A DNA stretch of 64,000 nt. Source: Sediminihaliea albiluteola (GTDB lineage: Bacteria; Pseudomonadota; Gammaproteobacteria; Pseudomonadales; Halieaceae). The translations under genes were made by a program, and so were the position numbers. Shown piece after piece: positions 41,983 through 51,358 of this stretch. The stretch is taken from NCBI RefSeq assembly GCF_014077625.1, contig NZ_JACFXU010000013.1, forward strand, positions 1,178,001-1,242,000, given 5' to 3'. The notes beneath the pieces were generated by a model, which was not told where the DNA came from, did no database searches, and was given only the letters and a program-made list of their open reading frames with translations. How positions within the stretch are numbered: the stretch's first letter is position 1; every line of letters starts with the position of its first letter.

Positions 41983-44658
41983 ATGAACCCCGCCGACCAC
42001 ACGCTACCACAGGCCGTGTTTGACCCGGCGGTGTTCACTAAGGCACTGGCGTCGGGCAGTCCTGCCAAGCATGCCAAAGCGGCGCTCAACCGCGCCGCCG
42101 CATATTTTGAAGAACAGTTTTATGCCGGTGTTGAAGCTGGCCCACTGATTCGACTGCGCGCTGCCTTTATGGACTCTATGCTGGGCATCCTCTGGGACAG
42201 CCAGCAATGGCCGTCAACTGACATTGCCTTAGTGGCTGTCGGTGGCTATGGCCGGGGCGAGTTGCACCCCCATTCTGATATCGACATTCTGATCATCACC
42301 GGCCACGAAGCCGATGATGAGAACAGCCACCGGCACATTGAGATTTTTCTCACCCTGCTGTGGGATACCGGCCTGACGATAGGCCACAGTGTACGCACAG
42401 TGAACGAGTGCCGCCGAAGAGCAGCCCGCGACATCATCATTCTTACCAACCTGATGGAAGCGCGGGTCATTCGCGGCGACGCGGCACTGATGCAGGCCGT
42501 TCACGAAGCCACTGCCCCAGAGCAGATGTGGCCCAGCGGTGAGTTTTTTCGTGCCAAACTGGCCGAGCAACAAGCGCGCCACAACAAATACGCAGACACT
42601 GAATACAATTTAGAGCCGAACGTAAAAAGCTCTCCGGGAGGCCTGCGCGACCTGCAGATCATCGGCTGGATTGCGATGCGTCATTTTGGCGTCAAAACAC
42701 TGGACGACTTGCCCAGCAATGACTTTCTCACACCCGATGAACGCCGCATTCTCGATAGCGGTCGTGAGTTTATGTGGCGGGTGCGCTATGCCCTCCACAT
42801 AATTACCGGCCGCGAAGAAAACCGTTTACTGTTTGACCACCAGCGTGAACTGGCCAAAATGTGGGGCTTTGAAGACGGGGACAAGCTTGCCGTCGAGCAG
42901 TTCATGCAACTCTATTACCGCTCGGCAATTTCCCTAGGGCAACTTAACGAAGTGCTCGTGCAGAATTTTGATCAGGCTATTTTGCACGCTACCGGCAAGG
43001 ATGAGCTGCGCCAAATCAACGATCGCTTTGTCAGCCGCAATGGCTATCTCGAAGTACAAGACGAGATGCTGTTCCAGCATTACCCCTCGGCGCTGTTAGA
43101 GGTCTTTTTACTCTGCGCTAGCGACCAAGACATTATCGGCGTGGGAGCTCCGACCATTCGCTTACTGCGCGACAACCGCCATCTGATTGATGACCACTTC
43201 CGCGCCGATCCACGCAACCACAAACTATTCCTAGATATTTTAAAAGCGCCCTACAAAGTAACTCGTCAGCTACGGCGAATGACTCGCTATGGCATCCTAG
43301 GCAACTATTTACCAGAGTTTGGCCGCATTGTTGGGCAAATGCAGCACGACCTATTCCACAGCTACACCGTGGATGCCCACACTTTGCAAGTGATCCAAAA
43401 CATGCGGCGCTTTCTGAGACCTGAATTTGAAGAGCGCTTCCCAATCTCTAGCCGGGTTACACGACGCCTACCGCAAATCGAATTGCTTTATATCGCCGGC
43501 CTCTATCACGATATCGGCAAAGGTCGAGGTGGCGATCATTCAGAGCTGGGCGCGGTCGACGCCGAGCGCTTTTGCCAACAACACGGCCTGCTGCAGCGCG
43601 ACACAGAGCTAGTGGTATGGCTGGTGCGCAATCACTTAACCATGTCGGCAGTATCACAGCGCAAAGACATCTCTGACCCTGAAGTCATTCAGCAATTTGC
43701 CCAGCACGTGGGCGATGAAGACCGTCTAGACTATCTGTTAGCGCTGACCGTAGCTGATATCAATGGCACCAATCCCACCCTGTGGAATGCCTGGCGCGCT
43801 AGCCTTCTGCGTCAGCTGTACACCGAAACCAAACGAGCCCTGCGGCGCGGCTTGGAAAACCCCATCGACAAACAGGCTTGGATCAATAACACCCGACAAA
43901 ACGCTATCGATTTACTTGAGTGTCGCGGCTTCACGGTGCAAGAACTGGAAGAGCTGTGGCGCGAACGCGGCGAAGATTACTTTTTGCGCGAGCAGCCCGA
44001 AGATATTGTCTGGCACACTGAAGCCATCGCCGGACACTATGACAAAACGCAGCCGCTGGTACTAGTGCGCAACTCTTCTGACTCCAGCGTCGCCAACGCC
44101 ACGCAAATTTTTATTCACGCGCGCAGTCACGCCCACCTATTTTCTCGCGTCTGTGCCGAGCTAGAGCAGCTCGACCTCAGTGTGCACGATGCCAGAATTT
44201 ACAGCGCTAGTGACAATATGACCCTGGACACTTTTTTTGTCCTGGATTCAAATGGCAACTCAATCGCTGAAGATGGCGCTAGGTTGAGACAGATCAAAAC
44301 ACACCTCACCGAAGCACTGGGTCAAAACATTGATCAGCCAGTATTTATGCAGCGCCTGACCCCGCGACAAATGAAGTCCTTCCCCACCCCCACAGAGACC
44401 CGCATGTCTATTGACGAAATCAAGCAGGTCAGCGTCCTGGAAGTGGCCTCCCCCGACCGCCCCGGCCTGCTGGCACGGATCGGCCAAGTGTTTGTGGAGC
44501 AGGAAGTTTTGTTACAGGCAGCGAAAATTCAAACCTTGGGTGAGCGGGTGGAAGACGTCTTTTTTATCACCGACCTCAAGGCCCAACCTATCACTGATCC
44601 CGCGCACTGCGACGCCATTCAACAAGCTATCTGCGACCGCCTCGACAAGCAGATTTAA
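41983..44658 (+). CDS. glnD: PII uridylyltransferase/uridylyl-removing enzyme
   Basis: 891 residues from ATG 41983. The nucleotidyltransferase motif GGYGRGELHPHSDIDIL (87-103) adds UMP to PII under nitrogen limitation. The HD hydrolase motif (LYHDIGKG, 507-514) removes it. Two C-terminal ACT domains sense glutamine, the second starting VLEVASPDRPGLLARIG near residue 819. It is the primary nitrogen sensor that controls GlnB/GlnK, glutamine synthetase and NtrBC. It is co-directional with map (7-base gap) and dapC (15-base gap). All motifs are intact. Confidence 0.96.
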   Translation: MNPADHTLPQAVFDPAVFTKALASGSPAKHAKAALNRAAAYFEEQFYAGVEAGPLIRLRAAFMDSMLGILWDSQQWPSTDIALVAVGGYGRGELHPHSDIDILIITGHEADDENSHRHIEIFLTLLWDTGLTIGHSVRTVNECRRRAARDIIILTNLMEARVIRGDAALMQAVHEATAPEQMWPSGEFFRAKLAEQQARHNKYADTEYNLEPNVKSSPGGLRDLQIIGWIAMRHFGVKTLDDLPSNDFLTPDERRILDSGREFMWRVRYALHIITGREENRLLFDHQRELAKMWGFEDGDKLAVEQFMQLYYRSAISLGQLNEVLVQNFDQAILHATGKDELRQINDRFVSRNGYLEVQDEMLFQHYPSALLEVFLLCASDQDIIGVGAPTIRLLRDNRHLIDDHFRADPRNHKLFLDILKAPYKVTRQLRRMTRYGILGNYLPEFGRIVGQMQHDLFHSYTVDAHTLQVIQNMRRFLRPEFEERFPISSRVTRRLPQIELLYIAGLYHDIGKGRGGDHSELGAVDAERFCQQHGLLQRDTELVVWLVRNHLTMSAVSQRKDISDPEVIQQFAQHVGDEDRLDYLLALTVADINGTNPTLWNAWRASLLRQLYTETKRALRRGLENPIDKQAWINNTRQNAIDLLECRGFTVQELEELWRERGEDYFLREQPEDIVWHTEAIAGHYDKTQPLVLVRNSSDSSVANATQIFIHARSHAHLFSRVCAELEQLDLSVHDARIYSASDNMTLDTFFVLDSNGNSIAEDGARLRQIKTHLTEALGQNIDQPVFMQRLTPRQMKSFPTPTETRMSIDEIKQVSVLEVASPDRPGLLARIGQVFVEQEVLLQAAKIQTLGERVEDVFFITDLKAQPITDPAHCDAIQQAICDRLDKQI

Positions 44659-44673
44659 ACAGGCCCCGATACT

Positions 44674-45864
44674 ATGAACCCACAGCTTAAGCTGCTCCAC
44701 CCCTATCCCTTTGAAAAACTAGGCGAGCTGTTTGCCGACATAGAGCCCAGTTCGGCGCACAGCCCCATTGCGCTATCCATCGGTGAGCCCAAGCACCCTG
44801 CACCACAATTCGTACTCGATACTTTAGCCAGTCACTTGAGCAGCCTCTCCAAGTACCCCAGCACACGAGGCAGTGAAGCCTTAAGAGAGAGCATCGCGAA
44901 GTGGTTGAGCCGCCGTTTTGACTTAAATGCCATCAACCCAAATACACAGATACTGCCAGTCAACGGCACCCGTGAAGCCTTATTTTCCTTTGCTCAGGCG
45001 CTCATTTCAGCAGAACAAAATGCCAGCGTACTGTGCCCCAATCCCTTTTATCAAATCTATGAAGGTGCCGCCCTGCTGGCCGGTGCTAGCCCACAATTTA
45101 TCAATTGCAGTGAAGAAAACCGTTTCTTACCCGATTTCGATAGTGTCAGCCCACAGCAGTGGCAAGACTGTCAGCTGCTATACATCTGCAGCCCCGGTAA
45201 CCCCAGTGGCGCAGTGCTGCCACTGGACACACTGCAAGAGCTGATCCAGCTAGCTCAGCAATACGATTTTGTGATTGCGAGTGACGAGTGTTACTCGGAA
45301 ATTTATTTTGATGAAGACGATGCACCACCGGGCCTATTACAAGCCTGTGCGGCACTCGGAAACGACAGCTTTGAGCGCTGCGTGGTATTCCACAGTCTAT
45401 CGAAGCGCTCCAATTTACCAGGCTTACGTTCGGGCTTTGTGGCCGGAGACGCCGATGTCTTAAGCCAGTTTTTACGCTACCGCACCTATCATGGCTGCGC
45501 TATGCCAGTACATCACCAAATGGCTAGCATCGCCGCTTGGAGTGACGAACAACATGTGGCCGAGAACCGGCGTCGCTACCGAGAAAAGTTTCGTGCCGTA
45601 CGGGAGATCCTTAACCCGGCACTACCCACACAGCTACCTGACGCAGGCTTTTACCTGTGGCCGGCAACACCTATAGCAGATACTGATTTCGCCCGTGCTT
45701 TATTGGCGGATTATAATGTGACCGTGCTCCCCGGGCGCTATCTCGCCAGAGATACTCCGCAAGGCAACCCCGGCCAAGGACGCATACGCATGGCCCTAGT
45801 AGCGGAGCAGGCCGACTGTGTCGAAGCTGCTCAACGCATAGTCGATTGTGTTAGGAATTTATAA
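44674..45864 (+). CDS. dapC: Succinyldiaminopimelate aminotransferase
   Basis: 396 residues, a class I PLP aminotransferase. The PLP lysine is in FHSLSKRSNLPGLRSGF. Other conserved blocks are GEPKHPAPQFV, CNPFYQIYEGAA-like (PNPFYQIYEG) and SPGNPSGAV. These details and the position next to dapD/dapE favour DapC over general aspartate aminotransferases. It converts N-succinyl-2-amino-6-ketopimelate to N-succinyl-LL-diaminopimelate, for lysine and peptidoglycan. The nth gene starts directly at its stop. Confidence 0.9.
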   Translation: MNPQLKLLHPYPFEKLGELFADIEPSSAHSPIALSIGEPKHPAPQFVLDTLASHLSSLSKYPSTRGSEALRESIAKWLSRRFDLNAINPNTQILPVNGTREALFSFAQALISAEQNASVLCPNPFYQIYEGAALLAGASPQFINCSEENRFLPDFDSVSPQQWQDCQLLYICSPGNPSGAVLPLDTLQELIQLAQQYDFVIASDECYSEIYFDEDDAPPGLLQACAALGNDSFERCVVFHSLSKRSNLPGLRSGFVAGDADVLSQFLRYRTYHGCAMPVHHQMASIAAWSDEQHVAENRRRYREKFRAVREILNPALPTQLPDAGFYLWPATPIADTDFARALLADYNVTVLPGRYLARDTPQGNPGQGRIRMALVAEQADCVEAAQRIVDCVRNL

Positions 45865-46521
45865 ATGTTGAAAAAAGCCGAGCGCGTTGAATTTATACAG
45901 CGGCGCTTACAAGAACTGTACCCAGAAACTCCAATTCCGCTAGATCACAGCGATCCCTACACCCTGTTGATCGCGGTATTGCTCAGCGCCCAATGCACGG
46001 ATGAACGAGTCAACCAGGTGACTCCTGCGCTATTTGCTCGAGCTGACAACCCCAAGGATATGGCCGCGCTTGATGTCGAAGAAATTCGCAGCATTATCCG
46101 GCCTTGCGGTTTGTCTCCGCAAAAATCCAAGGCAATCAAGAAACTCAGTGAAATACTATTGGAGGAGCACCAGGGCCAAGTACCGGCTGATATGGAAGCA
46201 CTCGAGCGCTTACCGGGTGTCGGCCACAAAACCGCCTCGGTGGTTATGGCCCAGGCCTTTGGCGTACCGGCCTTTCCTGTGGACACGCATATTCATCGCT
46301 TAGCTCAGCGCTGGGGCCTGAGCAACGGCCGCAGTGTGCTACAAACCGAGCGCGACCTAAAACGCCTGTTCCCCAAGGAAAACTGGAACCGACTCCACCT
46401 GCAAATTATTTTTTATGGCCGGGAGTTTTGCAGTGCCAGAGGCTGCGATGGCCGTGTGTGTGAAATCTGTCGCACCTGCTACCCCAACCGCAAGCACCCT
46501 AAAAAAACGCACAAGCCATAA
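45865..46521 (+). CDS. nth: Endonuclease III (base-excision glycosylase)
   Basis: 218 residues. The helix-hairpin-helix with catalytic Lys (LPGVGHKTASVVM) and the catalytic Asp (FPVDTHIHRLAQR) are intact, so it should remove oxidised pyrimidines. The C-terminal iron-sulfur loop differs from the E. coli type C-x6-C-x2-C-x5-C. Here the cysteines are spaced C-x4-C-x4-C-x2-C-x2-C (FCSARGCDGRVCEICRTC), followed by a short basic tail. This resembles a variant seen in other bacterial Nth-like proteins with a His or Cys at the second position. A cluster may still form with a different ligand set. It begins immediately after the dapC stop. Confidence 0.92.
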   Translation: MLKKAERVEFIQRRLQELYPETPIPLDHSDPYTLLIAVLLSAQCTDERVNQVTPALFARADNPKDMAALDVEEIRSIIRPCGLSPQKSKAIKKLSEILLEEHQGQVPADMEALERLPGVGHKTASVVMAQAFGVPAFPVDTHIHRLAQRWGLSNGRSVLQTERDLKRLFPKENWNRLHLQIIFYGREFCSARGCDGRVCEICRTCYPNRKHPKKTHKP

Positions 46522-46538
46522 GTTTATTGCCAGCGAGG

Positions 46539-46564
46539 GCCGCTGCCCAACTAGCTGCAGCGGC
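46539..46564. terminator. Hairpin between convergent nth and MAPEG genes
   Basis: A perfect 8-bp stem, GCCGCTGC / GCAGCGGC, with a 10-base loop, 17 bases after nth. There is no T-run. Confidence 0.35.
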
Positions 46565-46629
46565 ATAAGCATCTGCTCAGTGAGTGCAGGCTAGGCATCA
46601 ATCGATTTATGCCCGGATTGAGCAGCTGC

Positions 46630-47061
46630 TTAAAACAGTGCGTAAAACACCGCCCGCAACACCATGACCCAGAGAGCCAGCGAGGCAATCAGGTAGACTA
46701 AGAAGCGGTGCATCACGCGGTTGTAAGTACAGTGCACGAAACTGTGTAAGTAACGAAACACGACAAACACCCAAGCACAGCCCACGTAAAAGCCATCGAC
46801 CTGAGCAAACATCATCAAATAGATCGAGATCGTATAAAAAATAACGGGCAACTCAACCAAGTTACGCAAGTTATTAGCTGGGGCCTGTATCTGAGCAGGC
46901 AATATGCGCTCAACATCCGCCGGTGTGAGCAATTGCTCGGAATCAACATTGCTCGAACTCATATATGCGATGCGCCGCACAAACATCACTAGCCAGACCA
47001 AAAACGTTAGCAGCATCATTGCCAACAAGGGCAGAGCCAAACCTTGAGCAGAAAAAGTCAT
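46630..47061 (-). CDS. MAPEG family membrane protein
   Basis: 143 residues with four hydrophobic helices. The MAPEG signature region RNLVELPVIFYTI and the RYLHSFVHCTYNRVMHRF block are present. Bacterial members are small inner-membrane proteins related to glutathione transferases and eicosanoid enzymes; most have no proven substrate. It stands alone between convergent nth and the divergent ArsC-like gene. It may act on lipophilic electrophiles with glutathione, but that is only inferred from the family. Confidence 0.82.
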   Translation of the reverse strand: MTFSAQGLALPLLAMMLLTFLVWLVMFVRRIAYMSSSNVDSEQLLTPADVERILPAQIQAPANNLRNLVELPVIFYTISIYLMMFAQVDGFYVGCAWVFVVFRYLHSFVHCTYNRVMHRFLVYLIASLALWVMVLRAVFYALF

Positions 47062-47213
47062 TTTTTATCACCTTTTTTATCCATTGTTAGTCATCAGCAC
47101 TCCAGCTGATCAAGCCAGCCTAGCATAAGGCAAACTCAGCCTCGCTGTAATTAAAACCGTCTTCTTGCTATGCTGAGCGTCTACAAACTTTCCACGCATG
47201 ACAGGACTACGAA

Positions 47214-47570
47214 GTGCTTACTCTCTACGGCATCAAAAACTGCGACAGCGTAAAAAAGGCACGTCGCTGGCTAGACGACAAGGGCATTGAATTCCGCTTC
47301 CATGACTTCAGAGAAGATGGCTTAGAGCAAGCGCAAGTAGCGGCCTGGCTCGATGAGCTAGGCTGGGAAACGCTGCTTAACAAGCGCAGCAGCAGCTGGA
47401 AGGCTCTTGATCAAGCTACCCGCGACAGCATGGACCAAAACAAAGCGCTGAGCGCGATTATGCAACAACCCACGCTGATTAAGCGCCCGCTACTAGATAC
47501 CGGTAAAGCGCGCAGCTGTGGCTTTTCAGCGGAGCGCTACCAACAACTCTTCAGTCAGCATACGCTTTAG
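47214..47570 (+). CDS. ArsC/Spx family protein (YffB-like)
   Basis: 118 residues, a thioredoxin-like fold. The start LYGIKNCDSVKKARRWLD matches YffB: one cysteine (NCDSVK, no CxxC), then the conserved KRPLLD block. True arsenate reductases have a different second block. The function is unsettled; a glutathione-dependent reductase role has been suggested for the family. The start is GTG 47214 with AGGA seven bases before it. It lies 50 bases before dapD on the same strand, a conserved pairing in gammaproteobacteria. Confidence 0.85.
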   Translation: MLTLYGIKNCDSVKKARRWLDDKGIEFRFHDFREDGLEQAQVAAWLDELGWETLLNKRSSSWKALDQATRDSMDQNKALSAIMQQPTLIKRPLLDTGKARSCGFSAERYQQLFSQHTL

Positions 47571-47620
47571 CGAGCGGCTGGCCGGCGGCCCACCAATCAA
47601 GCACGGCAAAAGGTAAGACC

Positions 47621-48640
47621 ATGACACAAAGCGCTTTCGCTTACGGGATCGGCATTGGTACTCAAAACAACCGGGGCGAATGGCTTGAAGTCTACTTCCC
47701 ACAGCCGTTGCTAAGCCCCTCTCGAGCTCTGCAACAAGCACTGGGCAATTGCGATAACCAAAGCAGCCTTAACCGCAACAAACTATCGGCCCTGCACCAG
47801 ACACTCGAAGCAGCAGGCGAGGCCTCTGAAGCGGTCTTAGTCGCGGCATTGCTCGACAGTGAAGCGCCTGTAGTAGCGGTCTTGCTGCGCGAGGACAGCG
47901 CCCCAAAGACGGTCCCAGAGGCTTATCTTAAGTTGCACCTGCTATCACATCGCTTAGTCACACCCCATGGCAGCGTACTGGATGGCCTGTTTGCCGTTTT
48001 ACCCAATGTCGCATGGACCAGTGAGGGCGCTATCGCCATCGATGAATTGCCCGAGCGCCAGTTAGCGGCGCGACTGCGCGGCGACACGCTGGAAGTCAGC
48101 AGCGTCGATAAGCTGCCCAAAATGACTAATTACGTCGTGCCCGCCGGAGTAAGAATCGCGCACACTGCACGCGTACGCCTGGGTGCTTATTTAGGTGAAG
48201 GCACCACTGTCATGCACGAAGGCTTTGTCAACTTTAACGCCGGCACCGACGGGCCAGGCATGATCGAAGGGCGCATTTCCGCCGGCGTGCGTGTCGGTAG
48301 CGGCTCAGACTTAGGCGGTGGCTGCTCCACTATCGGCACCCTGTCCGGCGGTGGCAATATTGTTATCTCGGTCGGCAGGGAATGTCTGATCGGCGCCAAT
48401 GCCGGCATTGGCATCCCCCTTGGAGATCGCTGCACTGTGGAAGCCGGCCTGTTTGTGACCGCCGGCACAAAAGTCAGCGTGCTTGATAGCCAAGGCCAAG
48501 TCCTGGAGGTTGTCAGCGCTCGCGAGCTGGCGAATAAAGCCGATTTACTGTTTCGCCGCAACTCCATCAGCGGCGCCGTAGAATGCCTTAGTAATCACTC
48601 GGCAGTGGAATTAAATAGCGAACTACATGCCCACAACTGA
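47621..48640 (+). CDS. dapD: Tetrahydrodipicolinate N-succinyltransferase
   Basis: 339 residues, the longer DapD type seen in Pseudomonas. A left-handed beta-helix follows the N-terminal domain, with [20 protein letters not shown] and [14 protein letters not shown] carrying active-site residues. It succinylates tetrahydrodipicolinate in the DAP/lysine route using succinyl-CoA. It belongs to the dapC/D/E set spread over 5 kb here. dapE begins 19 bases after its stop. Confidence 0.94.
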   Translation: MTQSAFAYGIGIGTQNNRGEWLEVYFPQPLLSPSRALQQALGNCDNQSSLNRNKLSALHQTLEAAGEASEAVLVAALLDSEAPVVAVLLREDSAPKTVPEAYLKLHLLSHRLVTPHGSVLDGLFAVLPNVAWTSEGAIAIDELPERQLAARLRGDTLEVSSVDKLPKMTNYVVPAGVRIAHTARVRLGAYLGEGTTVMHEGFVNFNAGTDGPGMIEGRISAGVRVGSGSDLGGGCSTIGTLSGGGNIVISVGRECLIGANAGIGIPLGDRCTVEAGLFVTAGTKVSVLDSQGQVLEVVSARELANKADLLFRRNSISGAVECLSNHSAVELNSELHAHN

Positions 48641-48659
48641 TTCGACCGGAGCTCTGCCC

Positions 48660-49790
48660 ATGGAAAAAACGCTGGCCCTATGTTGCGAGCTAATCTCCCG
48701 TCAATCAATCACTCCCGATGATGCTGGCTGCCAAGCATTAATTGCCGAGCGGCTCTCGGCTATCGGCTTTGAATGCCAAGCAATGCCCTTTGCTGAGGTT
48801 GACAACCTCTGGGCTGAACGCGGTGACAGTGGCCCAATTTTGGTCTTTGCCGGCCATACTGATGTGGTACCCACGGGGCCGCTAACACAGTGGCAAACGC
48901 CGCCTTTTGAACCCACCTTGCGCGATGGTGTGTTATACGGCCGCGGAGCTGCCGATATGAAAGGCAGTCTTGCTGCCATGATTATTGCCTGCGAAGAGTT
49001 TGTCGCCGAGCACCCCGATCACAAAGGCCGAATCGGCTTTTTGATCACTTCAGATGAGGAGGGCCCGGCAGTCAACGGTACGGTGAAAGTTATGGAAGCC
49101 CTGGCACAGCAGGGCAAAAGCATTGACTGGTGCCTGATAGGAGAGCCCTCTAGTACAGCGCAGCTTGGCGATGTAGTAAAAAACGGGCGCCGCGGCTCCT
49201 TGGGGGCCAAGCTGACCATCAAGGGAGTGCAGGGACATATCGCCTATCCGCACTTGGCTGATAACCCCATCCACCGCGCCTTGCCCGCATTGCAGGCACT
49301 GACTGACGAGGTTTGGGATAGAGGTAACGAGTCCTTCCCTCCCACTACCATGCAAATCTCTAATATCAACGCTGGCACAGGAGCCACCAATGTGATTCCG
49401 GGAGAGTTACATTTACTGTTCAACTTCCGTTTCTCCACCGAAGTGAGCGACGCTGATCTACGAGGCCGCACCCAAGCTATCCTTGATGCACACGACCTGG
49501 ACTATGAACTGGAGTGGAACCTCAGTGGACAGGCTTTTCTCACCCCCAGTGGCGAGTTAGTTGACGCTGCGGTGGACAGTATTCGCGCCGTGGCCGGAAT
49601 CGACACCGAGCTATCCACTGCTGGGGGCACCTCCGATGGCCGCTTTATCGCGCCCACCGGCGCCCAAGTACTTGAGCTAGGACCGATCAACGCCAGTATC
49701 CACCAACTCAATGAGAATGTACTGGCTGCTGACCTGCCGCGGCTAGCGGCAATGTATAAAGGTATTTTGCTCCGCTTACTCTGCGATTGA
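48660..49790 (+). CDS. dapE: Succinyl-diaminopimelate desuccinylase
   Basis: 376 residues from ATG 48660, preceded by GGAG; an ATG at 48627 would overlap dapD. M20 peptidase with metal ligands in [39 protein letters not shown] and the C-terminal [13 protein letters not shown]. It releases LL-diaminopimelate from the succinyl form. Its 3' end overlaps the convergent SDR gene by 15 bases. Confidence 0.95.
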   Translation: MEKTLALCCELISRQSITPDDAGCQALIAERLSAIGFECQAMPFAEVDNLWAERGDSGPILVFAGHTDVVPTGPLTQWQTPPFEPTLRDGVLYGRGAADMKGSLAAMIIACEEFVAEHPDHKGRIGFLITSDEEGPAVNGTVKVMEALAQQGKSIDWCLIGEPSSTAQLGDVVKNGRRGSLGAKLTIKGVQGHIAYPHLADNPIHRALPALQALTDEVWDRGNESFPPTTMQISNINAGTGATNVIPGELHLLFNFRFSTEVSDADLRGRTQAILDAHDLDYELEWNLSGQAFLTPSGELVDAAVDSIRAVAGIDTELSTAGGTSDGRFIAPTGAQVLELGPINASIHQLNENVLAADLPRLAAMYKGILLRLLCD

Positions 49791-50528
49791 CTGCAGTTGC
49801 CCTTCGAGCCCCTGGCGTACCAAGGATTGATTGATGGCGCCCGGCACCAGAAACACCTGCTCGGAGTCCAGCGCAGCTAAACTGGCATCGACCACATCGG
49901 CCGGTTCCATCCACATCTCCTCGGGCATAAGACTCTTATCAAAACCGGCAAAACTTTCTGTATCGTGAATTTCGGTGCGGGTCAGCCCAGGGCAAAGGCA
50001 CTGGACACGAATACCATTGGCAGCTTCTTCTTCCTGCAATGAGATCGAAAAGCTATTGAGGAAGGCCTTGCAAGCACCGTAGACCGCGCTTAATTTCAAG
50101 GGCAGAAATGAGCCGACCGAGGACACGTTAATCACATAACCGCGCTGCTGCTCGCGCATAAAAGGCAAGGCTGCACGACACAGGCTCACCGCTGCATCCA
50201 TGTGAACCCGCATCATCTTATGCTCCTGCTCGATATTGGATTCTGCAAAAGCACCAAAAGTACTGAAGCCGGCATTGTTAATAAGTATCGTCACCGGCCC
50301 TTTTTGACGCAGGGCCTCCACTGTTCTGGCGACACCTTCAAGCGTCGCCAAGTCGGCAACCACCGGCACTAACTCGACTTCTGCAGACAGCTCTTCTGCC
50401 AAGGCAGTCAAGCGCTCGGCACGCCGTGCCACAGCAATAATGCGATCACAGCGTCCCGCGAGTGCGCGGCAAAACTGCTCCCCCAAGCCCGATGAGGCGC
50501 CGGTAACCAAAGCAATGGTTTTTGACAT
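49776..50528 (-). CDS. SDR family oxidoreductase
   Basis: 250 residues. Complete classical SDR motifs: [20 protein letters not shown], catalytic Ser in NVSSVGS and YGACK. The NADP-type arginines AVARRAERL follow strand 2. Likely an NADPH-dependent ketone or aldehyde reductase of the DltE/YdfG-like group; the substrate is unknown. It is convergent with dapE and 25 bases downstream of rsmJ, probably in its transcript. Nothing links it to lysine synthesis. Confidence 0.85.
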   Translation of the reverse strand: MSKTIALVTGASSGLGEQFCRALAGRCDRIIAVARRAERLTALAEELSAEVELVPVVADLATLEGVARTVEALRQKGPVTILINNAGFSTFGAFAESNIEQEHKMMRVHMDAAVSLCRAALPFMREQQRGYVINVSSVGSFLPLKLSAVYGACKAFLNSFSISLQEEEAANGIRVQCLCPGLTRTEIHDTESFAGFDKSLMPEEMWMEPADVVDASLAALDSEQVFLVPGAINQSLVRQGLEGQLQSIAE

Positions 50529-50553
50529 GCAATTGTCTCCTTCGAAATGATAT

Positions 50554-51348
50554 TTAATTCAATGCTCTTAAAACATGCACATCAAAGCGCACTGCTTTGC
50601 CGCTAATTGAGTGCGAGGGGCGCCGGTCTGCGAGGTAGGCGGCCTTTAAAGGTCGTTTGACCACGACCCTTGCTACATCTTGGCTTAGCGCCCATTGCAA
50701 CAAACGTTCGCTGTCTTCCTCATTGCCAACAGGAGCTAATAAACGCTGAAAAAGCGCCATATCCTTTTTAACAGCGGCGCTTTTACCTCGCTGAGGAAAC
50801 ATGGGGTCTAAATAAATCACATCGCAAGTCTGCAGCTGTGCCGCTGTGAGTTGCCTGGCATCTCCTATATGCAAGCGCATGCGCTGGGTCACATCGCGCA
50901 ACCAACTATCGCCACCTGCAGCACGGTTCAGGCCGGACTCCAAGAGCGCGGCAATGAGCAGCTCTCGTTCGCAAAGCCTCACCTGACAACCCAAGTCAGC
51001 GAGTACAAAACTATCTCGCCCCAAGCCGGCTGTCGCATCTAAGACCGTCAAACCCGGTTTGCGCAGCACACCCACAGCCTTGCCGAGCAGTTCATTCTGG
51101 CCGCCCTTACGCCGGTGTCGCATACCGGCAGCGCCAAAATCAACCGCCACCGGCCCGGGCGCTTTAGCTCCTAGCTCTTGCAGTGACAGCCGCTTGCCGT
51201 CCATCACTACCAGCGCCTTAAGATCACTGTTTACAGCCGCGATGTCAGTTGTGGTGAGTAATTCGAGCCCTAGATGCCGGGCCATTTCTAGCGCCAGTTT
51301 GCGGTCGGTAGCGGCACTAGCAAGCAGTGCAATGGCGGTGGCAGTCAT
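50554..51348 (-). CDS. rsmJ: 16S rRNA m2G1516 methyltransferase
   Basis: 264 residues. SAM-binding motif LDATAGLGRDSFVLADLG, acidic CERE after strand 2, and the catalytic-type YLDPMFPQRGKSAAVKKDM block, all typical of RsmJ. It methylates G1516 of 16S rRNA. It is the second gene after the cyclase-like gene on the same strand, only 10 bases apart, so co-transcription is likely although functions look unrelated. Confidence 0.92.
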   Translation of the reverse strand: MTATAIALLASAATDRKLALEMARHLGLELLTTTDIAAVNSDLKALVVMDGKRLSLQELGAKAPGPVAVDFGAAGMRHRRKGGQNELLGKAVGVLRKPGLTVLDATAGLGRDSFVLADLGCQVRLCERELLIAALLESGLNRAAGGDSWLRDVTQRMRLHIGDARQLTAAQLQTCDVIYLDPMFPQRGKSAAVKKDMALFQRLLAPVGNEEDSERLLQWALSQDVARVVVKRPLKAAYLADRRPSHSISGKAVRFDVHVLRALN

Positions 51349-51358
51349 CTACAAAAAA

